This document shows positions 50,967-64,000 of a stretch of DNA of 64,000 nt, piece by piece; position 1 is the stretch's first letter, and each line of letters starts with the position of its first letter. The notes under the pieces are model-generated. The model did no database searches and had not been told where the DNA came from. It worked only from the letters and a program-made list of their open reading frames with translations. Source of the DNA: Trochalopteron elliotii (lineage: Eukaryota > Chordata > Aves > Passeriformes > Leiothrichidae). Made by a program: the position numbers and the translations under genes. The DNA lies in the NCBI GenBank assembly GCA_024734555.1, contig JANPWX010000080.1, positions 4,858,164 to 4,922,163 on the forward strand, read 5' to 3'.

Positions 50967-53900
50967 CACTCTTCTTCAAAGGTAGTAAAACAATTAAGAA
51001 CAGTATTCATTAAAACAATTAGTCTTTCCACTACCATTATTCTTCCAAAATAACCTATTCAAATATTATATTTTTTAAAAAATTTTAGTGAGAAAATACT
51101 GAGAAATCCGCCTATTTAATTTCCACTTCTTTGGCTTAATGCAACCCATTCTGGTGAGCTGAAAATCTTGTTTTAATATGCGAAATCCATTTTAAGTGTC
51201 CAAAATGGAATATCTTTCAGAAACCCTTGAAATGGCATGTAGCTTTTAGAGGGTTTTCTTTGGCCAGTTATTGATGAACCTGTGAAAACTCTCTCCTGAA
51301 TTCACATGGGCCATTCAGTATCTGCAGCCTTTGACTCCAGCCCATTGTCACTGGTTCAGCACATTGTGGCTGGTGGGCAGGTGCTTTGCTGCTTGTCCTT
51401 CACCTCGTGCTTTGAATAACAAAGGAGCCTTCCAGGCTGTTTAGTGAAATCTGTTAGATGTCAGAGTCCCACATCTTCTGGTCATGGGTATCTGCATGAT
51501 TCACAGGACTGAATGATAACTGCAGAAAAGAAATACAATCAGCAACTGGAGGACGCTTCACAAAAGATCCCTTAACGGCTTTGTCAGATCTGAAAGAATT
51601 TCTTTGTTCTTCCCTCATCCTGACCTGTCCCTGTTATTTAGTAATGTGCAACTTGAGGACCCACAATGCACCTAACACTGTGTTTGGCAGCCAAGTAAAA
51701 ATAAAAAAAAGTTTAAAAAAGGCAAAAATTGTGCAAAACAATGTGGAGTATAGATATGTAACGGATTCTGTATACTTCTAAGTAGGCTGAAACACTGGGA
51801 ACAGTGAGAAGACAAGGAAGAGCTACAGCGTAGGAAATAATGCTGGGTGCATCACATGATGTAGGTAGAAAATGATCAATACATTTCAAGCAGAACTGAG
51901 AAAAACTAATTTCAAGAATAATAATAATAGCAATTTCAGTCTATGGCATCATTGACTTCATCTCAGGCTTAGGGGGCAAAGCCTCAGATGTTCAAAGTTA
52001 TCACTGTAGTGCTGATATCAAAAGAGCCATGACAATTTATGCAAGCTGAAGATCTACCCCTCAGCAGCTCAAATGTAGCTTCTGTGCACTGCTGAGCCAG
52101 TACACTAGCAAGCTGTTCCTGGCTCTCATTGCCACAGTATCTGTGCTCACCAGCCTCGTTTACCAAGTAAATAAACAAACAGTGTTCTTCAAAAGAGATC
52201 CTGCAATTGAAGAGCTTCAAAAAAAACCCAAACCAAACATGAAGATCAATGAAATTAATAAAATGACTCTGCTTAGGGCAAAAACATGCTGAAATTGGAG
52301 ACTTTTTTTAAAGGAGCAAAAAGGTAATATCCACAGAAAATGGTGGGTATGTTACCATGAAAAAATATTGATTTGTGTGCCTACCAGCTAAGCTAAACAG
52401 TTGGTGGGTTACAAAAAGTATGCAAGAAAAAAAAAATCCAACTGTTCCCTCTTCTCATTTGATAGAAGGCATAAGCTGAGAAAGTTCAGAGCTTGACTGC
52501 CTCTTCTGTGATTCTGAAATGTGTCAAATAATGCTTGAAATGGATCAAGAGTATTCCCTTCAGCTCTGTGCAAAAAAAAGTCCTGGTCTGGGCTGCAGCA
52601 GCTGATGTACTGCATTGACAAAGGCTTGTCTTGAAAGGCAGATCATTAAATAATGTGCTGCTGTACTCCAGCATTTGTATTTGAACTGAATTGCAGATTT
52701 AAGAAAAAGAAATTATTAATACTGCAGTGAACCAAGAGCTGCAGAATGTCCTTCTTTAGCTATTGACAAAAACTTGGATTCAGTATCAAAAGGTAATTTG
52801 TATGTTTACCTACCATGCCTTGTGCTGTACATTATATTTCCCTAAAAAATACTTATCTGCTGCAGGTATATATGTTTTATCAGATAGTAGATCACTGTGT
52901 ATAGGCCTGATCTACGCTATTATGGTATCTTTCTATCATTAAAAAAATAATAATTTTTTTTCCTGAAAAAGTAAATCCATTGAAATGAGTATCACAATTT
53001 TTTGTTCCTTCTTTTTGATTCACACATGGATTTTCCTTTCAAATATACAGGTTGAAAATTTCTTTCACTAAAATAAAAGACTACAGTTTTTCTGTGATTA
53101 AATCTGAATTTTTGTCCTTCCAAAATTATATTTCTTAGACTACATTCTCAAGACCAACAGTAATTAGGTTCCACAGAAATGTGAAAAATTAAAGTATAGC
53201 CTATAAACCCTGATACTTTGGTAGCATATAAACCTTGTACTTTGAAGCATAATATTTTGGACTGTTTCTTCAATTTATAAAATAAAATCATAAGCCTCAC
53301 TCAAGTTTGACAAGAAACAATGTTGAATTATCCCTAGTGATACTTATTGTATCTAAATCTAGTGACAAAACATCTCTTTAAAGCTATAAATACATTAGAT
53401 TTTTTCTTTCTCTACCCTCTGAAATATCTCCTCTGATGGTATTACATCAACAAGCTTCAGGAAACTCTAATTTGTGGAGCTCAGAATTTCCACAGCAGCG
53501 ATTCCATTAGAACCTAGGGAGACATAACCTGAGCACTGGGCTCTGTAGCAGTACTGAGGTCCAAGAAAAGTCATCTTAAAAGTGAAAAAGTACAGAGCAA
53601 GTCTCCAAGAATGATCAGTGGACTGGGAAGCCTGTTTTGCAAGATTTTTAGAGCCAGAATGGTTTAACTGAGCAAAACAACTGAAGTCTGCAAGCACATA
53701 TGATTGCTGTCTGAAAAAACACATTGTAGGAGTAAATATTGAGCAGTGATACTGTAAGCTAAAGGACAGTGCTGTCACTAAGGAAAAAATGGTGATGGCT
53801 GTAAATGTATTTAACTGGAAATGAGAGATTTCTAAACTATTAGAAATAACATATTTCTGAAACTGCCTTCCAAAAGGAGCACAGAAGCTAGAACTCAGGA

Positions 53901-54164
53901 ATGAGTTGCCTTAATAGTCATGGGCTTAATTATTTATCCTTTCAGTATTTCCAAATATCAGTATCAGTACTTGCACTTACATGTGTGTTTTAAATGGAGA
54001 ATTTATAATCATTAATGAAAGTGACATAGAAATATATTTTCAGGAAGTTCTTTCTCTTGTCAAGGAACCCTGGAACAGGGAACAGGATTCTCAAAACTCA
54101 AAACTGCAATATGGGCCATATCAAGATGTACTCTGCACCTTCTTGCCTGCTCTATTATAGCATT
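50967..54164. other. AT-rich non-coding DNA
   Basis: No gene is recognised. An imperfect 24-bp tandem duplication (ctataaaccctgatactttg and catataaaccttgtactttg) lies at 53201-53247. Open frames of up to 103 codons have no recognisable content. Confidence 0.55.
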
Positions 54165-54268
54165 TGGGCAACCTGGTCTAGTGAGAGGTTTCCCTGACCA
54201 TGGGAGAGGGTTGGAACTGGATGATCTTTTGGTCCCTTTGAACCCAAGCCATTCTGTGATTCTATGAC
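54165..54268 (+). mobile_element. CR1 LINE, 3' end fragment
   Basis: The stretch reads tttgggcaacctggtctagt, gaggtttccctgaccatggg, ggttggaactggatgatctt, ggtccctttgaacccaagcc and attctgtgattctatga. This is the conserved 3' untranslated end of avian CR1 with its octamer tail (ATTCTGTG ATTCTATG). It is truncated on the 5' side, as most CR1 copies are, and none of the reverse-transcriptase coding part remains. Sequence upstream to about 54050 is not recognised as CR1. Confidence 0.9.
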
Positions 54269-54269
54269 T

Positions 54270-57200
54270 TTTGACAGACTCAACAGCTTGTTTTCACATT
54301 TTTAACTGATTGAAGATTGTTTGAAAATGTTGGCCTCTTCAGCATTTTATGCTCCAGTGGAAACACCTTGCTGTTTTCTTCATCCTTTCCTGTCTTTTGA
54401 AAGGATTGTATGCAAGTTCTAAACTAGCATTTCCTATTTTAAAAGGAGGCTCAATAGAACAGCTCAGGATGAGGACAGTGATGTAAATGTATCACTATGA
54501 TTAGCATAGTAATACTATTGAATTACTACATCTGATTTTTGATATTTTATTTCCATCAGTATTTCCAAACAGCCTTCAGATACTATCAGCAAAAATATAC
54601 ATTCTTACATCAAATCTTCAGAACAGGAATGTGCCTGCACCTGGGCCTTTCTTCTATTGAATATTTATTAATAAAATACAAATCTTTGGGACATAACTTT
54701 CTGCTTCAGCTGGCTGAGAAAATTCCCTACAAATCAGTATTTAGAACTTGCTTTTCTAATTTGTTGTTGAAAGTAGTCAACCATCACCAGTGTGCTTTTC
54801 CATTCCTTAGTTCTCAGTCTGTGTCTAAATATGTTCCATCTTCCCTTCCAAAGCAAGCCCCACTTTAAAAGAGTTAGGGTTTTACAGATTTCTTTCATCT
54901 TTTCCAATTGACTAGATAAGACTATGTCCCTTCAGGAATACAAGGGTGCATTTTAATTTTATGCACACCTTTAGGCATCAGTCATCAGTGTCGGTGAGAC
55001 CCTCAGATTTATAAAGAAACAGAAAATAGTTGCAGGTGAGCTGCACATTTCAAAGTGCAATTCCGATAGAGTCTGCCCTTTGGGCAGGCAGCTATATGCT
55101 AGATATTGCCTTTTAAATCCTGACTAGACAGAGAACTTAAATCATTACACTTATTTAATCCTTTCCTTATTTAGCAAAGATTTTAAGTACATCCTTTGCT
55201 CAAGAAAGGCTCAAGCTTTGATAGAAATTCAGCAGAAAACAGACCATAAATGAAAATACATTAAAATATAATAACTTGAAAGAATTAGAGCATTGGATTT
55301 GAAAGACATCCATTCAGATAGGATTAATGCAAGAAATACAAACTTTAAGAATTTTGCAAAGGTTTTCGAAGATATCATCTCTGGAGTTTTAAAAAGTTCC
55401 ATAATTCTAGGCCTATATTCTCTTATCCCCAGCTGTAAATAAACTTTAATAAAAAGCAAGTGTCAATAATCTGAAACCCATTTTTTAACCTGTCTCCTAC
55501 ACTACCCTGACGTCTGCAGTAATGATCTTCCTCAGATGGAGCACAGCTGATCAGGGTCATTCACTGATAAACGTATTTCAGAGGATTTTTCCCCCTCTAT
55601 CTCAGTTTGAAATTCTTATCCTATAATGGTGTGTCCTTGCAGAAAAGGCTTCTGAGTCCCAACTTTTTATTTCTTTGTGTCTGGTTGTACAGTTAATAGA
55701 AACTTTACATTTCAAGCATCTATGACTAAATTTCATTTACACATCTACAGCTGTACAGGGATTAGTGTACAAATTAGGATTTACTTAGGATGGAGAAGAC
55801 TTTAAAGATTACTTCATAAAGAATTTTGGATTGTTTTGAAGCAGAGTTTGCCTCAAGGTTGTATTTATCCAGTTTCATTTTATTGTCAGAAAAAATGTTC
55901 CACCATCACTGCCATCTTTTCCCCAGGAAACGAGACGTCTATGATCATGCTGTTAATACATCTTCCTCTCATTCCCTCTGTAAGTGAATTCTGCATTTAA
56001 CTGGTTGTTTCTTCTTTAAGATGACTTTATAAAGATAAAAAAAAAATAGAAGACTGACATTGCTGCTTTAAGTTGATTTTGAAGACTAACAATCTGTACC
56101 AAAGGGAAAAGAGAATAATGTCAGACTGTGGAAGCTCCCAGTGGAATCTGGCTGATCTCAGAAGGTGATCTGTTGAGAAATAGTGAAAGTTTTTAATTTC
56201 TACAGTTTTCAAGTGTTTTAATAATTACTCAGAAATCCTAAAAACCTTGCAAATCCAAAACTTGCCACTTCCTTTTCCTTTATTTATTCACAAATTATGA
56301 TTAAGATAGAAATTGGGAATAAACATTGACGATGTGGCAATACTTGGCTATCTCTGTCCAGACATCAGACAGCTGTAAGATCTGAAGGGTTTTGTCTGCA
56401 TCGGATCAAAACCAGATTTTGTCTGTCCACTTCTAGTCCATGTTTGCTCAAGCACCTGCCTGTTGTGCAGTCCCTGTCCTCAGCTCTTCACCCAACTCTG
56501 AGCATAGGCATTGCCTAATCAGTGTCATTGTTAGAGTGCCACAAGCTGAACAGATTTCTTCCTGTTTCCACTTGCTTTAGATGCTCAGCATTACTGCATT
56601 TCTTATTTTTTTTCCTTTGCCTTCAAATACTCTGGAGTTGCAGTTGGAATAAACTCTCAAATACAGTCTGGATTTTTTGTTTTGTGACTTTGATTTGTCA
56701 CAGCTGCAGTGGTCCTCTAGAAAGGCATGGTCCACCTTTCTAAAGTGTTGGAGTGTAACGAGAGGAGCTCTGAATGTTGCTGTTTCCCATAAGACTATCA
56801 GCAAGACAGGAGTTGTCACAGACAACATCTTGGATTTCCTGCAACTGCATTTTAAAGCTTTTAGAGTTTCATTTTCTCTTTAAAATGCTTCTTTGAACAT
56901 TACCTATGCCCAGAGGAACAGTTTCAAAATGAAAAACAGGGTTTTAGAGCTTCAATTGCAGCCACAGGGGACTGTATATTCTTCCATTGTTGCTTTGCTC
57001 TAGTATTATGCCTCTATTAGCTCAAAATATAAAGACCTGATAATGTAGGCCCCTTTGGAATACCTAAGATTAACAATGAGAGTTTCATCTTGGAGGACCT
57101 GCAGTATTGTTTATTTGACATCATATTACATCAGTTGTACAAAATTTCTCTTGCTACAGAAAAGAAATCCTAATCAAAACTATTAATATTGTTTTTACTG

Positions 57201-58338
57201 GATTTAGAAAACAAAATAGCATCAAATAAAGTTTTTAGCTGTTTCCTTATAATCAGGGATGCATGTTATTAACCATCCTTTTCTTAGTTGAATCTTATCC
57301 AGTTTTCACTTTTGTCTCTTGTGAGTTTTACAGGAGATGAAAGAGGCCCCCAGCAACTACTTCCGCATCAGTCCCTTGTCAAATAATTCAGGTTACATGG
57401 AATTTATCACTGCATATGCCATCTACTAGAAAAAAATAAGAAATCCAGTCTGTATAATAACTTTTCTCCGTCAAACACATAGAAGTAAGTTATAACACTA
57501 CTCATGTTAGTGCTGGATAATGCTCTACCATAACAGGTTAATGGCTTAAAATACACTGCTATGCCTGTGCAATGTATATTGAAAGCATGCCAGCATGTGA
57601 AAGATGTATATGAGATGAATTCACACACCTTATTACAGACAGATAATGGTCAGTAAAAAGACAGTTAGTACATCAAAGAGAATTCTAACATACCAATCTA
57701 TATATTGAATTCCAACATTTTCTGAGAAAATTCGTAAACTTATTTCAAAGGCTGGAGAATGCCTCTCAAGCATAGAAAATATTCTGGTCCTACAGTACAA
57801 ATATCAATGCTCAAATACTCAACAGAATTTGGTGTGCAATTTTATTTGTATTTTCAAAATAGGCCTGTCACACTCTCTTTTTCAACAGAAATATGTTCAC
57901 TGCTTCTGTTACATACATTTTTCTGCACTGGCTATTTCATCCATCATCCAAAGTATTCTCTGATTCTCAAGGTCTCAAGGGATAAAAAAAAAAAAAGCTA
58001 ATTTAGGATACCCCTAAAGCTCAAGTATTTGTTGGTAGAAATACAGGCTTGTCATTGTTGATGCATAATAACCTTGCTGGTAATTACAGCTGACTGTGCC
58101 AATGGCTCAGTTAGGGAGAATATCTGTAATAGTAGCTTCTAGAAAGTCTCTGACCTCAGATCTACCCATTTGATATGTTATTTTCCTTTAGATTAAAAGA
58201 TAGAAAAGACAGCTCCAATTCAGATATGTTCAAAAGCTTTCTTTGTCTTTATCTTTGTCCTGGACAATCCATAGGGGATCACTTTGAAGAAGTGAGTGCT
58301 CAGTTGGAACATGTGTGTCATATACATTATGGCGTTAA
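54270..58338. other. AT-rich non-coding DNA
   Basis: No gene is recognised. The longest open frame (54539-54868, +, 109 codons) lies just after the CR1 tail and has no domain. The segment around 56980-57120 has balanced composition and few low-complexity words, and could be conserved, but this cannot be tested here. Confidence 0.55.
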
Positions 58339-58339
58339 A

Positions 58340-58700
58340 GAAGGACTTGGGGATCACAGATTCATTTTCTCTAAAGCCAGAAGAACCTCTGTGATCACAT
58401 AATCTGACCCCTTGTTTAAAGGAAAATATGGCATTTCCCTGAACTATTTCCCATTTGAACCACAGGTTATCTTTAGGAAAAAAAATCGAATATCTATTTA
58501 AAGATTTATGTTAATGAAGTTCTCCACCACAATGTTTTTCTAGTTGTTAATTATCTGTGCTATTAAAAATGTGTATGTTGTATCTAGACCAAATATCCAG
58601 CTCAAGCATCCAAAATCTGGGTCTTTCCTCAGATCCAGTGTCTTCAATTGTCAACATTTTGTTTCTTCTGTAAATTAATAAATTGCAGCCATTCTGAGAA
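58340..58700 (-). mobile_element. Ancient CR1 LINE fragment (3' part, antisense)
   Basis: The + strand begins ggggatcacagattcatttt, then carries agaacctctgtgatcacata, ctgaccccttgtttaa, ttccctgaactatttcccat and gttctccaccacaat. In order, this matches the reverse complement of an old CR1 subfamily known from turtles and crocodilians (TCACAGATTCATTAAGGCCAG..., ATTGTGATCATCTAGTCTGACC, CCACCACAA). The element therefore lies on the - strand, with its 3' end on the left. It is strongly diverged and older than the CR1 at 54.2 kb. Confidence 0.78.
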
Positions 58701-58834
58701 ACACAGCTTAATAGAGCCAGTTCTTTGAAAATCTATAATATCTGTTTCCCAGTGCTGGAATAATTTCATAGTGTAACTAAAGATGCAAATGAACTCTGGA
58801 TGTCTTTTGTCCTGATCTCACAGCTCAGAGTAGG

Positions 58835-59600
58835 GATAATCTGTATCAGGTTGCCCCAGTGGGGTAGTGAAGATCTCAAGGGATAGAGATTCTACAATCA
58901 CCAAACTCCTACTTCAGGTTTTGGCAGCCCCCTTCTGAATTATTTTTCCTAGTATCTTCTCAACATTTCTTATGTTACAATGTGTGCCCATCCTCCTCGT
59001 TCTAACATTGTGCACTTCTGAGAAGAATCTGGCTTCATCTTCTCCATGGCCTTCCACATGGCTGAAGACAGGAATAAAATCCTCCTTTAACCATCTCGGT
59101 TAGGGAATGGTCTCTCAGACTTCCCTCCACAGAATTTGTGCTCTGTCTTTGTGCCACTCTGCTGGAGTTGGACATGACATTTCAGATAAGTCTTACAGGT
59201 GCTGAGAAGAGGCAGAGTTCGTTTCCCTTCACCTGCTGGCAATTAAATTTTGCAAATGTAGTTGGATTTCTTTGTCACACGGACAAATTACAGATTCATG
59301 TACATCTTGTTGTGTACCAGGATCTTCCATGTCCTTTAGTCCAATGCTGCTTTCTATCCCGTTGTCATCCAGCATGTCTTGTTGCATGACTTATGCTCTT
59401 CCTGGTGCAGGACTTTGCATTTACCTTTGAGAGGTTTTTGTCAGGCCATTTCTTCAGTCTGTTGAGTCTTTCCCTCCAGGGTATTGCCAGCATGTCACAC
59501 TTTGTGGTTGCCGAGGGCACATTTTGTCTCATCTTTATTAAAGACATTAAACAGTATCTATCTCATCTGTTTATCACAGTAAAACAACATTTACATGTGT
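58835..59600 (-). mobile_element. CR1 LINE fragment (antisense, second copy)
   Basis: In + orientation this reads in the order of antisense CR1: atctgtatcaggttgcccc, ctcaagggatagagattcta, gtgcacttctgagaagaatc, tggcattcc-type words, ctggtgcaggactttgcatt and aagacattaaacagtatcta. Each has a clear counterpart in CR1 3' coding and UTR sequence. It is about 0.75 kb, interrupted by indels and stops, and its reading frame is destroyed. The subfamily seems different from the fragment at 58340-58700, because it restarts with 3'-proximal sequence. About 135 bp of unassigned DNA lies between the two, so they are probably separate insertions. Confidence 0.78.
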
Positions 59601-60314
59601 TTTGTCTGCACTATTTGCAAACTGTATCATCCTTCTTTAATGGAGGATGCTGACAATAAAATGAAAAGTGTTACTCAAGAGGTAAGACCAGTGCATAATA
59701 ACTGCCCATGCTGACCAAATATCTCGTTTACATATGTACTGCATTTGCATTTTGTTATGTGAAATCAAGTAAATCTGCTTATCTCTCATAATGCCACTCC
59801 TTTTTCATTGTTGCTACTTCTTGGACAGTTACTCTTTCTATAAAATGTCTTTCTTTGTTAACATGTGTCATTATTAAAAGGTGCATTACGTTTTTACACT
59901 CCATTTCAAAAACAAAGACAATCATTTGGGAAGAGCAACCATTCTTTTTTTTCATTATTTAAAATGTCTCCCTGCCTTTGGATCATTTGTAAAACTTTTT
60001 ATATCTTTTTTCTATTTCATTGATCAAGTGTTTTAATAGCAGTGCTAAGGGTCTTACTAGAAGTATTTGATGATGCTTGTAGTCTTACAGACACATTTAA
60101 ATGTGTTTGTTCTGCACCTCTAAATCAAAGCCACAGGCAGAACCAAGGCTTATAAATGACCCCATGCATTACCTCATCAGTACTTTATTTCAAACATTTC
60201 TCATTTCATCAGAGACTTCTGCCTTTCTTCACTCTCAAGAGCGTATCTTAGAAGATCCTTTCGAACTGTATTATTAATTGGCCTCCCAAGAAAAGGAAGT
60301 TATCAATTAGGTTA

Positions 60315-60400
60315 GGAAAATAAAATTAGCCATTTTACAGATACATGCAGTCAGTAACTTTCCTAACACGGAGAGAACACATAGTAACTAGGCATTTGTG
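60315..60400 (+). mobile_element. MIR-like SINE fragment (ancient)
   Basis: ccattttacagat, then gtaactttcctaa, cac and acatagtaact follow the order of the MIR core (CATTTTACAGATGAGG..., AAGTAACTTGCCTAAGGTCACA, CAGCTAGTAA). It is diverged, with the middle part altered. The assignment is from memory of the consensus. Confidence 0.5.
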
Positions 60401-61825
60401 ACATGGGAAGTACCATCCCTTTCCTTCTGATCCTCTCTGAACACATTTTACCCCTTCATTGTGTTGTTATGAATAAACCATCAAGTGAAGACAACGTGGG
60501 GAAAAGCTCAGCATAGTTTCTAATGAACTATCAGAGTTTTGTGAGAATATAACCGTGGTTAACAGTGTGCATTCTCCTACAGTCTTGGATGTTCTTTTGG
60601 AAAGTGAGGACTTGATCCCTATGAAGGATTTTGCATGGATGCAGCAAAACATTAGGACAGATTCATGTTGAAATAAAAAATCCCTTTTTGTGACCAGGAT
60701 GTAAAAAAATGTTACGATAAGATTTTGGTCACTTTAAATTAGCAATGGAAATGAAATGCAGCTGATAATGCAAAGCACATTTTGCATGATAGGAATGTGT
60801 CCTTTGCAGGACCTTTTTCAAGGCAGATCTATGTTTTTATTATTAAGGAGCACTCTTTAAATAACCAGAGTCATATGCAGTGTTCAGCAAATGTCAAACT
60901 AGCAACAGTATGTGGCTATTTACCAACTATTGCTTATGCTGATTTCCAGTGTGCTACATATCATGCTTTTATGCTTTAGCAGAAAGTGTGCTAGGTGCCA
61001 TCACTAATAATTTCTTTAATTCATCATAACAAATTCCTGTCTAACCACATAAATTTTTTCCTCCTGGAGGCAAATCATCCTGTTCATATGAAAAAAAAAC
61101 TTCCTAAATTTCAGCAATATAAATCACAGAATGAGTCTAAAAGCTCAGAATGGTTTTCCACACACTGCCCATTTCTACAGCATACAGCACACATATGTAA
61201 CATTAAGAATAATCTAAGAACACTGGAACTAGCAACCAGGAATAAAGTGTTATGTAACTCTTTCTTTACTGACATACTGACATTTGTTCTGCAGTAGTTG
61301 CATCTACTGTGGCTTTCTCAAACAATGACACAATTTGTTCACTGAGTTATGTTTAATTCCATGAGGAATTACTCTGAGCAACTACAAATAGGGCTATTTG
61401 TGTAATGTTTTGGTGATTAAAACAACCCTCTTTTTCTTGATGTGCAAAATTGTATAAAATTATTTTGTATATGAGGTGTTCTAAAATAGTTTTAATTGGG
61501 CAATTTTTTTACAGATTCAGAGTGTATTGCCATACTTCAGTTTCATAATTAACTTGGATACAGGAGTCCATATGGCAGATGAGCAATATTAAATAAAAAT
61601 AGCTGGTACGACAGAGAGAGAAGTGATGCTATTGTGAAGAGATTTGTGCATTACATAATTCATGATTTTTATAGAAGACATAGAGTTATGCCTAGAAACT
61701 GTTTTTTGTTTAGATTCTAACCAAGGTATGCCACTGTTGCAGTAATGAATAATGCAGATAATATGGTGCCCTTAGTGAACTATACAGCAAAAAAAGCAGC
61801 TGACTATCAGAAATAGCTCATTAGG

Positions 61826-61841
61826 AAAAAAAAAAAAAAAA
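61826..61841. repeat. 16-base A run
   Basis: An uninterrupted A run. No retroelement body is recognised immediately upstream, and CR1, the main bird LINE, does not leave poly(A), so the run is treated as a simple repeat. Confidence 0.8.
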
Positions 61842-63043
61842 GATAAATGTGAACAAAGCATATTACCTTGATGGAGAAACAGAAAAGACAGATTCTACTT
61901 CACAACTAATTTGTAAAAACAAGCCTGAAAAATTTCTGGTTCCTAAAGCCTTTAGGCAAACTCAGAACTAATTAAATAAAAAATGTTCTCTGTTCCATAC
62001 TTTTCAGATGAAATGGTAGGATATTTCATCATGAAATTTTATGTAATGCAAATGTGGTCCATCAGCAGTATAGGACGTCTAAAAATGAAGCCATAGATGA
62101 GAAAGGCACAATGAGTCTGACTCATTACAGCATCGCTCTTTGCAAGTCCAGAATGTAGTTAAGATGGTGTCAGCACTTTTATTATATAACCTATTTTCAG
62201 TTGTTTATTACTTAGCTATGAAAATTTACTTCAGGCTAAATCCGAGTGCACAGGATTTCAGGTATTGTGGTTTTTTGTTTTTTGGTGTTTTTTAAATAAA
62301 TTTGAAACTTTGACTAATGTATTTACAATTGGAGAAATCTCTTTTCTGTGAAAGGTGCTGAATTTACACACTTCTTTTACTGAATTTATAAACTTCTTTT
62401 AATTTTGAGAGCATTTAAAGCATTATTGAAAAACTCATTCTGCATCATTAAATTTTTTCAGCTTGCATATTTCCCCATATTTTAAAATCATTAAATCCAT
62501 TAAAGCTATTTAAGCCGTGTTAAAAAGGAGAGATGTGATTGTTGAAATTCATATACAAATAATGGAGCCAAAACCTTAATCCAAAAGTATAGTGCAGTAT
62601 AGAGCTAAAACTTAAAACCCAAGTAGCAAATTCACTGAATAAACTCACACCTAAATATATCTTGTTATAACTACTTTTGTGTCTGTTTCCTAATCTTCTG
62701 TATCTGGTATGGCACATTCTTCATTCTTCTGTATGTCTACAAAATACAAAATTCTATAAAACATTTCATCAATGCATCATCTGAGTAAATCCCAAAAAGA
62801 CCGTAAAAATGTAATTCAGAAATAGTAGATCATTTTCCATCTAGCCCAACGACATGGAAAACCTTCATGTTAGATACCAAAAATACTTGGATTGGAGGCA
62901 CATGTTTGGTGTTTTCAGAGATGGGCTTTAACCACCACCAGGCCCTTTTCCTTTATCAGTGTCACAGCCTGTGAGAGGCTCCTGGGGCTGCTGTGGGGTG
63001 AAGAAGGCAAAGGCACAGGGTACCTGCCAGGAAACAGCTGAAA

Positions 63044-63085
63044 ATGGGGTGATGTGCCAGTTCTGATGGGGTGATGTGCCAGTTC
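63044..63085. repeat. 22-bp tandem duplication
   Basis: atggggtgatgtgccagttc occurs at 63044 and again at 63066 without a change, separated by two bases. The identity suggests a recent replication-slippage event. Confidence 0.9.
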
Positions 63086-64000
63086 ATTAGACAGTGCTGA
63101 GGTAGTTTCTGGCACACTCTGCTTGCACTCTGAAGAGAAGCCATGTACAGAAAACTTCTGGAGACCACTTGCAACACTGGTAGTAATTTAAAAGCAGTGT
63201 CCCAGGCATGCTCCTGTAAAGACTAAAGGCTGTCTTGTCAATTCTACCAACACCATTTGAGTGTGTATCATCTGAAATTGATGGACAGATATTTTTCTTA
63301 TGCTTGGTTTCCACTTAGCTTTGCAAAAAATTGATTTAAAGGTTGATTCATAATCTGCACAGAACAGAAATGATAGCCATTATATATGCAGTAATAGGTC
63401 ACACATACAATCTTCAGCACTACAATCAGTTTTGCTAGGTGAATGAATGATGAGTAAGATATCACATCCTTCTCAAAAAAAGTATATTTAGGTCACTGAC
63501 TTATCTGATATAGCATTAGTTAATGTGTGGCTTTGAAATCCTTTTTAAGAGTGAGCACAGAGAAATCACTGGGGTTTTATACTGGTTAAAGGTAGCCTTA
63601 ACTTTAGATTTTGTTCCCAATTAATATATAATATTAATAGAGACATTTTGAAATAAGCTACCATCTCTCCCCATCTATGCACTTACAGTGATAAAAAACT
63701 GGTCAATTCCAATATTACCCAATTCATACAAATTGTAAGTCAAAACTAAAGGAAATTCAGTGGAATACTCTATTTGCTGTTTTAAGGCAAGTTCATTAAC
63801 TTCACTTTCGTTTATAAATCCTCAGGTAATCTTTTTCCCTTCCCTTTCCTTATGATTGCAAAGAGGAAAAAACAAACAGAAACTCACACTAAAAAGTTAT
63901 TGCCAGGATCCACCATTCTTGTGATTCACTTTTCTTCTTCAGCTCACTCTAAGTGAGTAGTTTGGTCATCTGACTGGAATGCTTCCCAGGTACATTACTT

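Larger units (their letters stand above)
59605..63999. other. AT-rich non-coding DNA
   Basis: No gene is recognised. A 16-base A run lies at 61826-61841 and a T/G-rich stretch at 62267-62297. A 22-bp tandem duplication (atggggtgatgtgccagttc twice) lies at 63044-63085. The open frame 60995-61297 (+, 100 codons) has no recognisable domain. The window ends in unique sequence. Confidence 0.55.

Noticed and set aside
61826..61841. A run considered as the poly(A) tail of a processed pseudogene or L1-type insertion
   Set aside because: No gene-like or element-like body precedes it, and no target duplication was seen.
1..64000. CRISPR arrays, operons, phage-type or bacterial defence systems
   Set aside because: No regularly spaced direct repeats with unique spacers and no gene clusters. 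The whole window is vertebrate-type non-coding DNA.

Overview
The window reads as vertebrate nuclear DNA from a bird, most likely a passerine. Overall it is AT-rich and largely CpG-poor, and no bacterial-style gene packing is visible. It carries CR1 LINE tails ending in the avian ATTCTGTG/ATTCTATG-type repeat, a tRNA-derived SINE with a CR1-like tail (resembling TguSINE1, described from zebra finch), and a solo endogenous-retrovirus LTR whose 5' end starts TGTCCTGGG, as many passerine LTRs do.

No protein-coding gene can be supported. The longest open frames (156, 153 and 135 codons) lie in GC-rich patches or repeats, lack recognisable domains and often overlap open frames on the other strand. 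The window is best described as a gene desert or the inside of a very large intron. No rRNA, functional tRNA, CRISPR array or operon was found.

Layout: 1-21.6 kb is mostly unique AT-rich DNA with a MIR-like fragment at the left edge, short tandem repeats and GC-rich patches near 4, 10.3, 12.2 and 13.4 kb. At 21.66-22.28 kb a solo LTR abuts a SINE. At 26.09-26.32 kb there is a degenerate interstitial telomeric (CCCTAA)n tract. A second LTR-like fragment sits at 30.09-30.47 kb. From 30.5 to 48.5 kb the DNA is unique, with GC-rich patches at 32.6, 34.8 (CpG-dense) and 38.5 kb and simple repeats. At 48.5-51.0 kb two arms of about 255-265 bp, roughly 95% identical and in opposite orientation, flank a 1.92-kb core. 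At 54.17-54.27 kb there is a CR1 3' end on the + strand. At 58.3-59.6 kb there are two older CR1 fragments on the - strand, and a MIR-like fragment lies near 60.3 kb.

Nothing here forms a multi-gene system. The most notable items are the large inverted repeat, the interstitial telomeric tract, the LTR/SINE junction and the CpG-dense patch beside a possible exon.
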